64,000 bases of DNA from contig JARBJD010000301.1 of the NCBI GenBank assembly GCA_033064195.1, positions 1 through 64,000 on the forward strand, read 5' to 3'. Numbering within the stretch: position 1 is the stretch's first letter; the number at the start of each line of letters is the position of its first letter. A program made the position numbers and the translations under genes. The notes below the pieces were generated by a model. That model was not told the origin of the DNA. It did no database searches and was given only the letters and a program-made list of their open reading frames with translations. Positions 9,946 to 21,874 of the stretch are shown one piece after another. Source of the DNA: Blattamonas nauphoetae (Eukaryota > Preaxostyla > Oxymonadida).

Positions 9946-12900
9946 GACATGAGTCATAATGTGTTCTGTATTAGTGGAAATTACCTTTCCGTCATCATAA
10001 GCGAAGTGATTGATTGGAGTCACGTCTTTGATATTCTGTCGATGTTGAACATTTGATAATCCACCAGTAACTGCAGCTCTCAACTTGTGATATGTTTGCT
10101 CGTGCGTCAGAGTCATTGGTAGTGATTTCCAGATGCAATACTTCTTGACTTGTATTCTTAATCGTGTGAGATGTTCATCTTTGTCTGACTTGTATGTGTT
10201 GCAGTAATCACAGCAGATTTTAACGTTCTCTTTGGAATGTCCTTTCGAATTGTCGATTCTATCCAATGTTGGTCTTACTGCTTGTGAGAAGTGACTCTTG
10301 CAGATGTAGCAAACTCTATTGCACTTTTGTTCAAACCATTCATAGTCAGCTTCTGTAACGTTTTTGTCTGTATTGCGATGTGCTTTCATGTCTTGATACC
10401 TATATCCTTCAACTTTATGTTTCCAATATTGTCTGGTGATTTTGATTGGTCCAGATTCGTCACATTCGTTGTAGTCGGCATCAATATCAAAGTCTTTGTA
10501 GGCACAGGCATACTTGATTGCAGAAGCGTTGGCTGACAATGAGAGATTGTGCAACATATCCACTTTGTACTGGAAGTTCAGATCAATGAGATTGTCTAGT
10601 GGCGCAATCATGCATTCGACATCTCTTATGTTGTAGAATTTGAGGTATTCCCAACGGTTCTTGAATCCTTGCTTGTTCCAATCATCAAGATATAATTGAT
10701 AATCACTGTCGGACATTTCACTGTTGTTGAGACTGGAATAGAATTCATATTTGGAGAAAGGTTCTTGTTTGCTCAGTACTGTGTCGTAGTCTGATGAATC
10801 AAATGATTCGTAAGCAAAGAATGATTTCTGAAGCGTTGTATTTCCACCAAAGGCTTTGACTGCATTGTCCAAAGTCATTGGTCCAGTGTATGACATCATA
10901 TCAATGAACCGAAGAACCTGTTGTGTCTTCTCGTGTCTGATCAATACTTGCTTATACTTCGTTGTGGATCCAAGGAAGCTCACCACTTTCCAGTCCTGAT
11001 CAACCAGATCACGAAAGATAAGATTGATGTCAAATCTGGAGCTATTGAATCCAATAACACTGACTTCATTTTGTGAGGGAATCTCTGGGTCATCATATTG
11101 GTTGTTCTCTCGAACTGTTTCTGCATATTTGAAGAGTTCTCTAATCCATTGCTTCACAAAGTCTTTTCCATTTCGAAGATCAAAGTAGATTGACTTCATA
11201 CCTGATTTTGTCTTAATTGCCGATGCAACAGAGAGAGGCTTCAAGTGTGAGATCAATTGTGTGTTGTCATCAGAGAATAGATTGTCAAGAATGAGATCTT
11301 CCATTGTTTCGAAATCGTAAGTGATGTAGTATTGTGTTGGTTTGAACTCGTCTTGTCTCTTGTGTGCCATCAGAAACTCAAACGTTCTATTGTTGAGGAT
11401 ATGTGGAACATAAGGTCTTGGTGTTCGATCGAGTTGGATCTTCTTCACATGTTTTCCATCAAGTTCCTTACACTCAGCAATATGTTTCTCATAGACTCTG
11501 CTGTAGTTTGTATTCTTCACTTGGAATCCTCTTGATTGACAATATGGACAGAGTTTATATCCAGTGAGTTTTTCAGGATCAGCAATGAACATCACATGGA
11601 CCATCGTTGCAGTTAGTGGGACCATGAGAATAGGGACAACCAGAGCATCATCATTTTCGTTGACATATGATTGACTGAGGAAGTACTTTTTATTATCCTC
11701 ATCGAATTCATAAATGTGTACTGTGATATTTAGGATCTTCATTGTTTCTTCCATGTCAGATGCAATATCAAATCCAGGATAGTTTTTCAAGTGTTCAGTT
11801 AATTGTTTTTGAGTGGGATTGATAAGATTCTTGCATTTGGCGAACAGTCTATGAGCTTCAGCATTTCTAGTACACAGTGGTATTTTATGCTCTGGTGAAT
11901 CTGGAAGTGTTTTGTGAGAAACAGCTTGAAAGAAACAGATATTGTATGGAGAATCAACGTATTTAATATTGTGTGTCTTCATGTGGATGGTGAGTAAAGC
12001 ATTTGCTTTTCCTGCAACTGGAAATCTGTAAACAGCAACCAAAAGAGAATGGAAAGCAATGAACATTGACTTGGTATCCATCAGTGTTCTCTCTTGTGAT
12101 TCCTTGATCAGATTGATTGCATATTTCGAATACTCAGCGACATCTGCCTCATGACGAATTGCTGTTGGGAAACTCTTTGATGAGTTCTCCAATTCTGGTC
12201 TGAAGTCGTTGTATGTAGTCTCATTACCATCTTTTCTCTCAACGATCTTTCCAAAGTCAATACTGATCTTGAATGGATGATCCTTCTCTTTTTCATACAC
12301 TGACTTTATGAATGTGGTAATTTCCTCAACGTTCTTCAGATGATTGTGGAAGTACAACTGATATGGTTTTCCATTGGTAGTTTCTTTTTCGATCTCATTC
12401 TTTTTGAACTTTCTTCGTGCGCTCTGTAAACACGAATTGAATGCATTTTTGTTTCGTGGTTCAGCAAGTAAGATACATTCGTTAAAACCATTGAATGACT
12501 TCACTTCCTTTGATTCCATTCGTTCGTTTTTCTTTTGAATGATCAACAGATTCTTCATCCAATGATCCATTAGCTTCTCTTCAATTGACTTTAGTTTTCT
12601 TGTGATCTTGAACGCTTGTCTTCTCAGTTCAGTTTCGTTAATTCTTGGATGAGCTTTCATATCGATGATGATGATATTGTGATCCTCTTCATTCATCATT
12701 GCATTGTTGTTCTGTTCATTCTGTTTGTGAATCGCTTGTTGTTCTCTTTGTTGTTCAATTTGTTGTATGTAACTCTCGATATCACTATCACCAATATGTT
12801 TTGTTGGTCCTTCGAAGTGAACTTGTGGATTCTTGAGCATTGACAGGAGATATGATCTTTGATGTTTGTAGTTTTTACTCTCGGGATTATAGTGTCGATC

Positions 12901-12996
12901 ATATCCATGTTTATCCTTGAAGTCAAACGTGGTGTTCGGAAATAGTTGTTTAATTTTGGTGATGTAATTTAGTACAACTTTTAGAGGAGATTCCAT
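9946..12996 (-). CDS. Polinton family B DNA polymerase, N-terminal and exonuclease segment
   Basis: This segment begins MESPLKVV at 12996, chosen because the A/T start motif (about 13001-13030) lies just upstream. It contains the three exonuclease motifs of family B polymerases (YDFETM, FNSSRFDINL, and YNIRDVE with its Asp), preceded by about 550 residues of N-terminal extension. Past the exonuclease it carries a CxxC...LDRIDNSKGH...CxxC block that looks like an HNH/zinc module. The gene is interrupted on the low-coordinate side by the MITE at 9425. Fossil part. Confidence 0.8.
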
Positions 12997-13059
12997 TTTA
13001 GTCGAATTAAAAAATCCAAAAATAAAAAAAGTTAAGTGATTATTCTTGATGAGCTCCAA

Positions 13060-13799
13060 AACTGTACAAATTTTTATTTCTCCAAGTTTTTTTCTGAAGA
13101 CATAATTGTGACTTTACTTATGTTGACATTGATGAAAAACAAAAATACGTGAAGGTTAGTTCCATTTTACGTTCGTACGAGCTTCCTATAGACAACCCGA
13201 TACTCCTTTGGGGATCATTCTATCGTGATCCTACTTAATGACTAACACTGGCGAAGTCCTTGAAGGAATAAGCATTGGGTGGGCATGATTTACGGTCACA
13301 TCTAAGTGAAGCCAACATGAACCCCGGAGCCAAACTCGAAAGTTCGACCGTCTCCAACACAACCTCCAAGTAGTTCTACGCATTAATCACAAGGGCACCA
13401 TTTTGCCTAAGCATCAAGGGAAATTACGTCGAGGTCTCACACTTGAACATTTTGGACCTACTCTTCATATGCGAAATAAAAAATCCGAAAAAAATAAATC
13501 GGCCTTAATTTTGAAAATTCCCATAAGTCCAGATAATGTTGTCAGATCACTCTAGAAACATGATAAATGAACTTGCCGTATCGATATTGACCTTGTTGGT
13601 ACAATTTTGGGTGGTCACAAAAATAAAGGTCAATTTTTAAAAATTCATTTTTTTTATTCTCTATGGAGTTACTTCATCAAGTGGTGGACTTTTCAAAATG
13701 AAAATCAAATTTTGACCCATTGACACCCGTTGACACAGTGACACGAGCATAGTCATTAGTCCGGAATAATCAATGAGTAGAAAAATAATCTATTCGTCA
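13060..13799. other. Non-coding stretch inside the Polinton
   Basis: No reading frame here looks like a gene. There is an isolated copy of the A/T start-motif word near 13,470-13,490 with no gene behind it, so this could hold the remains of a gene or an RNA. I see no clear inverted repeat with any other part of the window. Confidence 0.4.
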
Positions 13800-14417
13800 T
13801 TATTCATTTGGAGAATCATCGATGGAGTTCTTCTCTGTCTTTCCTCTCAAGTGAGGTTTTCTCTTTGCTCTGAACCATTCGTCAAGTCTCGCTTTGTATA
13901 CTTTATCATCACCAATCACTCGATAGTGAAAAGGAATGTGTACTTTCTTGTACTCATCAATGAGTTCACAATTATGCTTTCTCAGTTCGTTTTCAACAAA
14001 AGATTGAGTGTAATGCTTACGCTTCATCTTGTGTGTTCTGACTCCTTTCATCCATTGTGATGGTTTGATTCTCCATTCAACTCCTTCATGAAGATATTTC
14101 ACTACTGACTCTGATGTTTTGTATTCACCAACGAGTTCACAATTCTCACTGTGTAGTGACTCAATGAATTTTTCTTTATTGCAACAGTTATCGAATCTGT
14201 GATACATGTTTGGATTCAGATGTGGTCTTGCTCCTTTAATGAAAGCAGGAATGTAAACTCGATAAATCTCATCAGGTTTATCTTCACTTGCATAATCGAA
14301 AGTACCATGTGCCAAATATGAGGTTCCAGAACGATTCAGAACTGGTTCGGTGATTAGTATTAATTTTTCATTCTTTAGAGTCTCGTTAAGTTTGTTTGGT
14401 GTAAGCTGATTCGTCAT
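13800..14417 (-). CDS. Polinton-linked protein of unknown function (205 aa)
   Basis: This soluble basic protein starts MTNQLTPNKL directly after the A/T motif at 14421-14438, which ties it to the Polinton rather than to the host. It contains two similar blocks built around a Cys and a Glu-Tyr pair (NCELVGEYKTSES about residue 93, NCELIDEYKKVHI about 150), suggesting a small internally repeated domain. I do not recognise the family. It is the last element gene before the host gene that ends at 14,673. Fossil part. Confidence 0.5.
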   Translation of the reverse strand: MTNQLTPNKLNETLKNEKLILITEPVLNRSGTSYLAHGTFDYASEDKPDEIYRVYIPAFIKGARPHLNPNMYHRFDNCCNKEKFIESLHSENCELVGEYKTSESVVKYLHEGVEWRIKPSQWMKGVRTHKMKRKHYTQSFVENELRKHNCELIDEYKKVHIPFHYRVIGDDKVYKARLDEWFRAKRKPHLRGKTEKNSIDDSPNE

Positions 14418-14672
14418 TTAATACAAAATAAAAAAATCAGATAATAAAACAATTAACGTTTGTTTTGTCAATGAATGAAAAAAACCCTTTAGATTTAAGT
14501 TTGCTAAATGGGGTCACTTTTTGACTAAGTATTTGAATTTGAACCCAAAAAAGGTATCCACCAAAATGCAAGAAAACAAGTATTATCCGGCATTTCGGAA
14601 TCATAGCTGATTGTACTTTAAAAATAAGACTCTGTTCAATCGGAATTGAGAATCACTATTCAGTTCCCAGTA

Positions 14673-17600
14673 TTATAATTCCCGGACTAATTGCAATCCT
14701 TGGAGATATAGATATTCTTCTTCTATACTACTGTTCGACATGGAAAAAATCTCAACTCTGTCTGGCGATGAAGGCACAACAATTGTGAGAATTCGAGTGA
14801 GGAAGGGAGCGAGTGAAATGAATGCGGGAGCTAAAATCGCAATTTTGCCGTCTGGAAGGATCATTGTGTGGAGAGTGAGGAAGAGCTGTTGGGGTGTTGT
14901 GTTTTTGACTTTCTGAGCAAGACTGATTCCAAATGAACCATCGAAAGTCCGAGTTCGAGATGAGCTCGTTTTCCTCTCTTTTAAAATCCGATAAACAATT
15001 TCTGAGATTTCCTTTGATATTTCAGAAAGGAGTGTGTCCTTCAGACCAGGGAGACGGTTAGAGAGGTACCGAGGTTTGTTTGGTTGAACGAGATTCAGGG
15101 GAGTGGAGAGGTTGACAGAGAGAAGGATGGAAGCGACGATGGACGGGAGTGGTTGTTGGGTGACGGATGATTGGTGAATGCCTCGGAAAGGAGCAGTGGC
15201 TCTGCTGATCGAGAAGGGCGTTGGAGTGTTTCGGGTTCGCTCTTCGATCTCCTGCAGAGCGATCAGGATCGAGTGAAGAAGCGAGATATCGGTTGTCACA
15301 GCGAGCGTGACCAGCGAGTCGATGGCAGGTGTTGTGTCGAACGAATCAAACTTGTTAACAAACCGAGGCCCCTCTTCAGTGAGATCTGGTCAGTGGAAAA
15401 TAATTATGGCCGGTCCATTATGCGAACCGACCGAAACATAATCACTTCATTACCTTGGAAGGAGGATCATGTTCTTAATTCCTTTCTTCCAAGCACCCAG
15501 GAGAAACCAAAAGGTGTTGGAGACTGTCGCAAAGCGACGGGAAGAAGGGGCAAAAAATATAAGGGTCCGATCGTAGAAAATCCTCAACGAGGAACAAAAA
15601 ACTACGACGGCATTGTTAAAAAGAGTCACAAAGGTAACCCAGATAGAAGCATCTGCTCTCCTCGCGGCTTGTGGAAGCAGGGATGGAAGAGGGGCCTCGG
15701 TTTGTTAACAGCACCGCCCTTCCAGTAGGTGCTGGCCAAACCGTCGGCCCCTCTTCAGTGAGTCTTGAAAAGAACAAAGGAGAGAGAAACTATGTGAACG
15801 AAATGAAAAGAAAGCATATCCGTTAAGGATTGAAAGTAGCGTGAGCGTTAGTCGTTTGTTGGACCGTGACCCCCCTCCAGGGGCTGCCACCAAGCTGCGG
15901 CGAGAGAGAAGTCATCCGAACCGTCCAGGATTGGTCTGGCGTAGTACTTGTCAGCAACGGTGGAGCCTGCGGACCAGCCGACATGCGCGTTGAGCATGCG
16001 AAGGCTGATGTTGCGCTTGAGGCGCAGGTAACTGATTGTTGCGTGCTTCACCGAATACGGCCTGTATGTCGAGGCGAGGCCCAGCTCCCTGAAGACGGCC
16101 TCGATCCTTGCTGAGACGTGCTGCTGGCGCAGCTGTCGACCCGTTGTGAAGTTGACCCAAACGCATCCCAGGTCTGCGTGAGGGAGAGATGCTAGGCGTG
16201 GCGAGGCAACCGTGATGTTGAGGCGGTGCTGTCTGAGGGCAACGTAGGGCGAGTAGTCCGGTGAGCCCTCATCGAAGATGTGCTTCTGAAAGAATGCGTC
16301 TTGTCGTTGTTTTTGTCTTACCGATACGACAGCACGTCTTGGCAGGCCCTCCAGAACTGACTCAGGCCATTCGATTCGTTCCCAGCGTAGATTGATCAGT
16401 TCCTCCCTTCTGCAGCAAGTGTACGCGAGGACTAGTACGATGGCTCTGGTCTGTTGGAGTTCCGGGTCTGTGTAGGCTTCCTCTGCTGTCATCTGTGCCC
16501 AGCGCAACAAAAGGTTGATGTTCCACATTGAGGTGTAGAACTCCGGTGTATCTCGCGGACTGTCTCGCGCGAGCAATTTCTGGATTGAGCGGAGGGCTGT
16601 CTTGTCGTTGGCGAGGCCTGGGTGGAAGATCTGGAGGCTCGACCTGACACTAGACAGAAGTTGGGACTGAGACTGCGGGGAATCCTTGAGTAGCGACTGG
16701 AGATAGAGGGCAAATTCCGACAGTACTTTCTGCATGTTCGTGTCGTGGTGAATAAGGTATGTCACTTCGTACTTCTTCTGACGACAGAAGATCTCGAATA
16801 GTCTCCACGCGCGCTTCCACTTCGCAGGGTTCTTGTATCTCGTCTCTTCTACACGAATGAGCCTTTCCTCCCAGCCGTCAGCGTAACATAATTCCCGAAA
16901 GAAAGGGGAGTGAGGGTGGGGGAGCGCTCGATCAGTCGAAAGCTCGACCTGCTGGGCGGTAGGTTCGTCTCCTCGAGAGGAGGGTCCAGCGCCATCAGGG
17001 AGCAGACTCAACTGAGCCGTGGGGTAGGATCCGTGTCGGGCGGTATGTTCGTTTCCGGTTGAGGAAGGTCCAGCGCCGACAGAGTGGGGGTCCGTTGGAC
17101 CAGGGAAGCTAAGATTTTGCCGGGCGGTAGTTTCGTTTCCACGTGTGGAAGGTCCAGCGCCGACAGAAGAGAGTAGTCTCCCAGAATAAGGTGGTGCGGT
17201 GTCAGTTGGGTGAGGAGCGTCGACCATGGCTGTGCTTCCCATGCCGGGGATATCAGGACTGCTCTCTCCGGCCTCTGCGTCAGAAGCTTCCTCACCACTC
17301 TCGGAATAAGAAGAATTGGAGGATGAATAAGTAGATTCGTCATCCCTGACCAGTCTATTGTTAGAGCTCCCCTTCCAGCTCCGCCGTCCTCCTCTGAGAG
17401 AGAGTAAAACGTTCTGCATTGTCTGTTCTTGCTTGTCGCGAACAGATCTATCTCCGGAACGAAGTTCCATTCTCGTTGCAGTATTTGGAGTGCTTGGGGG
17501 AGGAGCTGGTACTCCCCGTGGGGAGGGAGGCGAGAGAGAGAGTCCGTGATTCCGTTGTTCTTCCCAGGGATGTGGTTGATTGAGTGGAGGGTGATCTTGA

Positions 17601-20600
17601 ACGTCTTGAACGTCTTCAGGACCTCCCTCGTGATGTTCAGGAGGGGAAGACCTGCTCTCTGCCTTCGGAGGTTGAACACTGCTGCTGTATTGTCTGACAG
17701 GAGGGCCACCGCTGTTACCTGTGCTTGCTTCAGATGCTTGACTGCGCTCTGGAGCGCCTGGCCAACTGCCGCCGTCTCCTTCCAATTGCTCGTTTGAAGG
17801 AGGGATTCCCTGTTCCAGTACCCATGAAAGTAGAGAGTGCCACTGCTCAGCTGAAGAGTGGCGCCCCATCCTGTCGGGCTGGCGTCTGTTGTGATCGTCG
17901 CCTGCGACTTGGTGGGCCTGAACGAGTGGGGTCGGTTGTGTTGCAGCCTCCTCTTCCAAAACTGAACTTCGCCCAAGAGTTGGGGGTTCACACGTGTGTT
18001 GCCGCTCCAGCCTCGTTTCCGCACTGCTCCGGCTAGCATGGTCTGATGCCGTCTGAGGTAGAGGCTGGTCTCCGGTATTGAAGTACGCAGAAAATTGAGT
18101 GAGCCGACGAGACTGGACAGGTGTTTGGTGGAGATCATCTCCCTCCGTTGACAAGAGATTGTGTGGGACTTCAAGGCTGCGATCAGCTTCTTCCTCCTCG
18201 ACTCCGTCACCCTGACTGTCAGATCGCCGGAGTTGATTTGCCAACCGAGGAACTCTACTTCTTGACTGGGCCGCAACTGGCACTTCTCCTTCGAGATCAC
18301 GAAGCCCAGCTGCTGGAGCCTGGTGACCGCTTGTTCTGTCTTGGTCATCGCGTCCTCTCTCGTCCTGGCAATGAGGAGTAAGTCGTCGAGATAAAAGATG
18401 ATCGATAGGTTCAGCTCCTTCCTCAGCGTTTTGACTGCGATCTTCATGGTCTGTGTGAACGTGTGAGGGGCTGTCGAGAGCCCAAACGGAAGAGCGTTGA
18501 ACTGATAAGTCTTGTCTTGGAACCGAAAGCACAAGAAGGGCCGAAGGGGGCTCGCTAGGAGTATGTGGAGGTATGCCGACTGAATGTCGATCGTTGTCAT
18601 CCAACTGTCTTCTTCGATCAACGGGAAAGCCGTCTGGACGCTCTCCATTTTGAAGTGTTCCGTCTTGATTTCCTTGTTCAACCTCGACGCATCGATCACC
18701 TTGCGGAATGACCCGCCCTTCTTGGCTACTAGGAATGTGGGAAGGATGAGAGCAGCGGCTGACTGGGTCACTTCGGTCACCGCTCCGATTCTGATTTCCT
18801 CTTGGAGGAGAGATGAGTAGGCAGCCATCTCTACTGGAGAACCGACGAACGGTGGGGCTGGCTTGAGGCGACGAAGTCTGCTGGGGGCCTCCGCGTCCTT
18901 CCATTCCCATAACGCGCCGGAGGCGATCAAAGTCCTCCCACCAATAGCTTCCCAAAGAAGAATCCTGTCTAGCAATCTTCCCGTTATCTTCTGTTCTTCT
19001 AAGGGCCCCGACCGAATCTTCTGTTCCTGTTTTGTCCCGAGTTCGGTGCTGGGTATGAGCCGGTTGGTTTGGCGGGGGTCCGACCCTGACCCCCTCTCTG
19101 TGAGAAATTATTTGCAGAATGCATTTGTGCGAGTGACTGTGGGGCCAACATCTGGACAGTGTGGTCGAAACGAGATTGGTGGAGTTGGACAGGTGGCGGA
19201 GGGGGCGGAAGAAGCTGCGTTCGAACTGAGGCGGGTTGGGGAATTCCCATGTGGTCTCTCATCTCTATGAGCTTCGCATCACAGACATATCGGGTGTGAT
19301 GTGCTCGGGTCGCTGCGTCTGCTGCGCTAAGCATGGCATCGGCGAGTTTCGTGAGGATTGGGGACCTTTGATCCTGTTCATAAATCAGTTTGTAAATATC
19401 GCCCAGCATGGCGATTGTAGTCAGTCCTGAGCGAGTAGAAGCCCTCAAGATTTGGTCCTGAAGTCTCCCCACATCCGATAAGTCGTCTTGGACGTCTGCG
19501 ACGCGAGTTTGGATACCAAGAGTTGAGTGGATGTGGTCCGACGAGAGAGACAGTTGATCCAGGATTTGTTGTGGCAAAACTGTGTCGAGCCAGTTGCCGT
19601 CGAAGTCGTTGAAGCGCCTTTTCATCTTTGCTTTGAGCGAGGCGAAGAACTGGCGAGGAGGTGTGGGATCCGATTCTGATTCGAACTCCCATTGAGAAAC
19701 AGTACCCTGAAAATCTGTGGGTGGTCGCTTTGATTTTTTCCTTTGGGTAGGAACTCTGCTTTCCTTCTTTGTTGAGCGATGCGACCTTCTGGGTGACCTT
19801 GACCGGTGATGGTTCCTCCTGCCCGAGGGGTTTGGTGTTTTTGATCGATAATGTCGACTTGCACTGGAGGATCGATGAGAAAACGAGAGGAGAGGTCATC
19901 TTCCGAAGAACTGGAGGAGATTGGCTCAGATAGTGAATCCTCGTTGTGGGTCGGAGAGTCGTCTGCTGACTGCCTCTTTGTCTTCCTGATAGGGCGACTC
20001 TGTCGATGCGATGAAGATGAGGCTGAAGAAGATCTTGGTGTCGAAGAACTTGAATATGATGGTGGCGTCGACAGGTTAGGAGGTGGCGGGGGCGGGAGAA
20101 AAAGTGTCGGATGTTCTGCTTTCAGGCCCTCTGCGATTGCGGCCAATATATCTTTCGGTATCCCCCTGGGAGGTGGTGGGGCAGGAGGAATCAATAAGTC
20201 CGCAGTATTTGTTTCGGACATGAGATCAGATGGACCGGCCATAATTATTTTCCACTGACCAGATCTCACTGAAGAGGGGCCGACGGTTTGGCCAGCACCT
20301 ACTGGAAGGGCGGTGCTTATCAGATATCGCATCACTTTCAAACACGAATCGACAATCTGCGACGTCACCTCATCCTTCCTCACAGCACGTCCCTCCTCAA
20401 CTCCCTCCCGACGACACGCAACCATAACAGGTAGGGTATTCAAGACAAGTTCAGACAGTGCTTGTCTTCTCTGGGTCAACAACGTTTTCGCGAGTGAAGG
20501 AAAGGCTGGCGTCGCGATAGTGTATGCGATGTGAGCCAGCGCTACTGCGACCAGCGGAAGATTGTTGGTGTGACCAGCCAACTCGACAACGCGGTCGAAT

Positions 20601-21874
20601 GCATCAGGTTTCTTGTCCAGACGGAGATTCGCGATATGAATGGAGTGGATTTTGTGAACAGAAAATACGAAAAGTGCTTGCGCGTCGTTCTCCGCGTTCT
20701 TCAGCTCGTTTGCGATGTTGGGACAGTTCCTCGAAACAACAGCCAGCTGCGTCAGAAGCTTCCATCTCTCCTCGCCCTCAGCTGTCCTCAGCTTCTCGAC
20801 GATTGACTGCTCGAATTGTAAGTCGTGTTTGAATGTGCATCCTTTGATATGGGTTGTTTGATCATCATAAAAGACGAGTCTGGCAACTTTTCTCATTTCT
20901 TTGAGGAGAGCGATGGGAGTGTTGTAGGAATTCACTGTCGCCATCTCCACCAAGCATTCCACCATGCGATTGAGAGAGCTGGGTGCTTTCTTTCGGTTTG
21001 ATTGTAAGTATGCCCTGAACGACGAAAGGAACTGGGTTTGTGTGTCTGTTCCAAGATAAGTGAAGAGATGTACAAAGGCGATGTCTCTCCTTTTCTCGTC
21101 TGCTTCACACAAGTTTATTCCCCAATCCGAACGGCTGAAGGTGAGGCTGATTTCGATGTCGGCCAGTGTTGTCAGTGCAGCGAGTGCAGATGGTTGGCTG
21201 CTGTCGTTCCACACACTTGGCTGTTCTGACAATCTGCACAGCTCGGGAGAGAAGAAGGGGAAGGAGTGAGGGAGGGTTGTGGTCGAGTGAAGAGCGATTA
21301 CAAGACATCCAGTGAAAGGAATCACAAGCTTCCTCGGGAAGTTGATGGTTCTGTTTGCGAACCAGACGTCAAAGCGAGACAGATATTCAACACACCGACC
21401 TGCTTCGGCACAAACCGACGGAGAAGGACTGTTCATGTGATCTGTCTCACCCAATGGTGGAGAATCGCGAGGAGTGAATGGATTAGTCACAGGGAATGTC
21501 GTCGGAGTGGCGAAGAGGAGTGCCTCGGTGTGAGGTGTGGACAGGCCAAACTGGTTCGAGAAGACAGACACAGCAGCTGTCGACAGCTCGTCGCTCGTGC
21601 TCGCAGCGGAGAGAACGAGGAGAGGGAGAAGAGAGGAAGCGAGTGAGATGTTAAGATATTGGTGTCCTTTCAGATCCATCTTCATCGTTACCATCGCTTT
21701 GAGCAGCACAACCCAATTCCGGGTCGAGCTCCCAAAGTCCAGACAGTGCGGTTCAGACGGCGATTCAGACACCACTCGAACTGAACTCACTGCTGCCGAA
21801 AGGGCGACCTCCACAAGGCGTTGAGTGTTTGTCTCGACGAGGCGGCGGAAGAAGGCTGTGTCTGAGCTGGCCAT
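14673..21874 (-). CDS. Host protein of unknown function, split by a DIRS-like element
   Basis: The host part before the insertion runs from the methionine at 21874 (MASSDTAFF) for about 520 codons to the element border near 20,317. The rest (about 225 codons) lies at 14,673-15,352 and ends in TAA. The protein is helical and leucine rich with no motif I recognise; a helical-repeat fold like that of the window's ARM-like family is possible. A longer frame reaches 22,153, but its first 93 codons run into the inverted repeat of the TIR element at 22,095-22,570, so I prefer 21874. The host frame runs on without a stop through the terminal repeat into the first element gene. Confidence 0.6.
15686..15762. 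repeat. DIRS internal complementary region
   Basis: The first 25 bases are the reverse complement of the left tip of the element (15353-15377). The remaining 52 are the reverse complement of the right tip (about 20265-20316). In DIRS elements this region templates circle formation during replication. Confidence 0.88.
15848..17000 (-). CDS. DIRS-like tyrosine recombinase (integrase)
   Basis: The C-terminal part of a long minus-strand frame shows the tyrosine recombinase pattern: an Arg in CCRREELINLRW, a later YSVKHATISYLR block, HVGWS, and the Tyr in VADKYYARP. Such enzymes insert circular DIRS intermediates without target duplications. The frame extends upstream over the reverse transcriptase region in a different phase, as is usual for DIRS elements. 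Fossil part. Confidence 0.85.
17008..18975 (-). CDS. DIRS-like reverse transcriptase and RNase H
   Basis: A frame of 655 residues contains the reverse transcriptase core (TTIDIQSAYLH, LPFGLSTAP, and the catalytic IIFYLDDLLL) followed by an RNase H domain (ITTDASPTGWGA, LLSDNTAAV). These are the enzymes that copy the element's RNA. Fossil part. Confidence 0.88.
   Translation of the reverse strand: MLDRILLWEAIGGRTLIASGALWEWKDAEAPSRLRRLKPAPPFVGSPVEMAAYSSLLQEEIRIGAVTEVTQSAAALILPTFLVAKKGGSFRKVIDASRLNKEIKTEHFKMESVQTAFPLIEEDSWMTTIDIQSAYLHILLASPLRPFLCFRFQDKTYQFNALPFGLSTAPHTFTQTMKIAVKTLRKELNLSIIFYLDDLLLIARTREDAMTKTEQAVTRLQQLGFVISKEKCQLRPSQEVEFLGWQINSGDLTVRVTESRRKKLIAALKSHTISCQRREMISTKHLSSLVGSLNFLRTSIPETSLYLRRHQTMLAGAVRKRGWSGNTRVNPQLLGEVQFWKRRLQHNRPHSFRPTKSQATITTDASPTGWGATLQLSSGTLYFHGYWNRESLLQTSNWKETAAVGQALQSAVKHLKQAQVTAVALLSDNTAAVFNLRRQRAGLPLLNITREVLKTFKTFKITLHSINHIPGKNNGITDSLSRLPPHGEYQLLPQALQILQREWNFVPEIDLFATSKNRQCRTFYSLSEEDGGAGRGALTIDWSGMTNLLIHPPILLIPRVVRKLLTQRPERAVLISPAWEAQPWSTLLTQLTPHHLILGDYSLLSALDLPHVETKLPPGKILASLVQRTPTLSALDLPQPETNIPPDTDPTPRLS
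18999..20242 (-). CDS. DIRS-like gag region
   Basis: Two successive minus-strand frames lie between the right terminal repeat and the reverse transcriptase. The first starts MAGPSDLM at 20242 and is rich in Pro and Ser. The second, at 18999-19625, has a helical core and a Pro-run and Gly/Arg-rich end (GRTPAKPTG). By position and composition this is the gag-like part of the element. Fossil part. Confidence 0.6.

Larger units (their letters stand above)
1..14600 (-). mobile_element. Polinton (Maverick) element, left end outside window
   Basis: This is a self-synthesising virus-like DNA transposon, treated here as a fossil. Its parts, in window order, are capsid-like genes, two small basic or amphipathic proteins, a packaging-type ATPase, a DDE integrase with an rve core, and a protein-primed family B DNA polymerase, which together define the Polinton group. 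The left end lies before base 1. The right end falls between the last element gene (14,417) and the host stop codon at 14,673; I could not see a terminal repeat. Most reading frames are long and open, so it is probably young, but it looks broken, with roughly three breaks including a 521-bp MITE that landed in the polymerase gene. Confidence 0.88.
15353..20316 (-). mobile_element. DIRS-like tyrosine-recombinase retrotransposon
   Basis: This retroelement, kin of LTR elements, is treated as a fossil. It has the full DIRS architecture: a 49-bp perfect inverted terminal repeat (15370-15418 and 20231-20279), short unique outer tips, and an internal complementary region (15686-15762) that contains the reverse complement of the left tip followed by that of the right tip. 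Coding parts on the minus strand are a gag-like region, reverse transcriptase with RNase H, and a tyrosine recombinase overlapping it, an arrangement known for the family. No target-site duplication is expected or seen. Perfect repeats and long open frames suggest a young, whole or nearly whole copy. Confidence 0.9.

Noticed and set aside
13060-13800. Terminal inverted repeat of the Polinton
   Set aside because: I found no complementary stretch elsewhere in the window; the other end lies outside it, so the terminal repeat cannot be shown.
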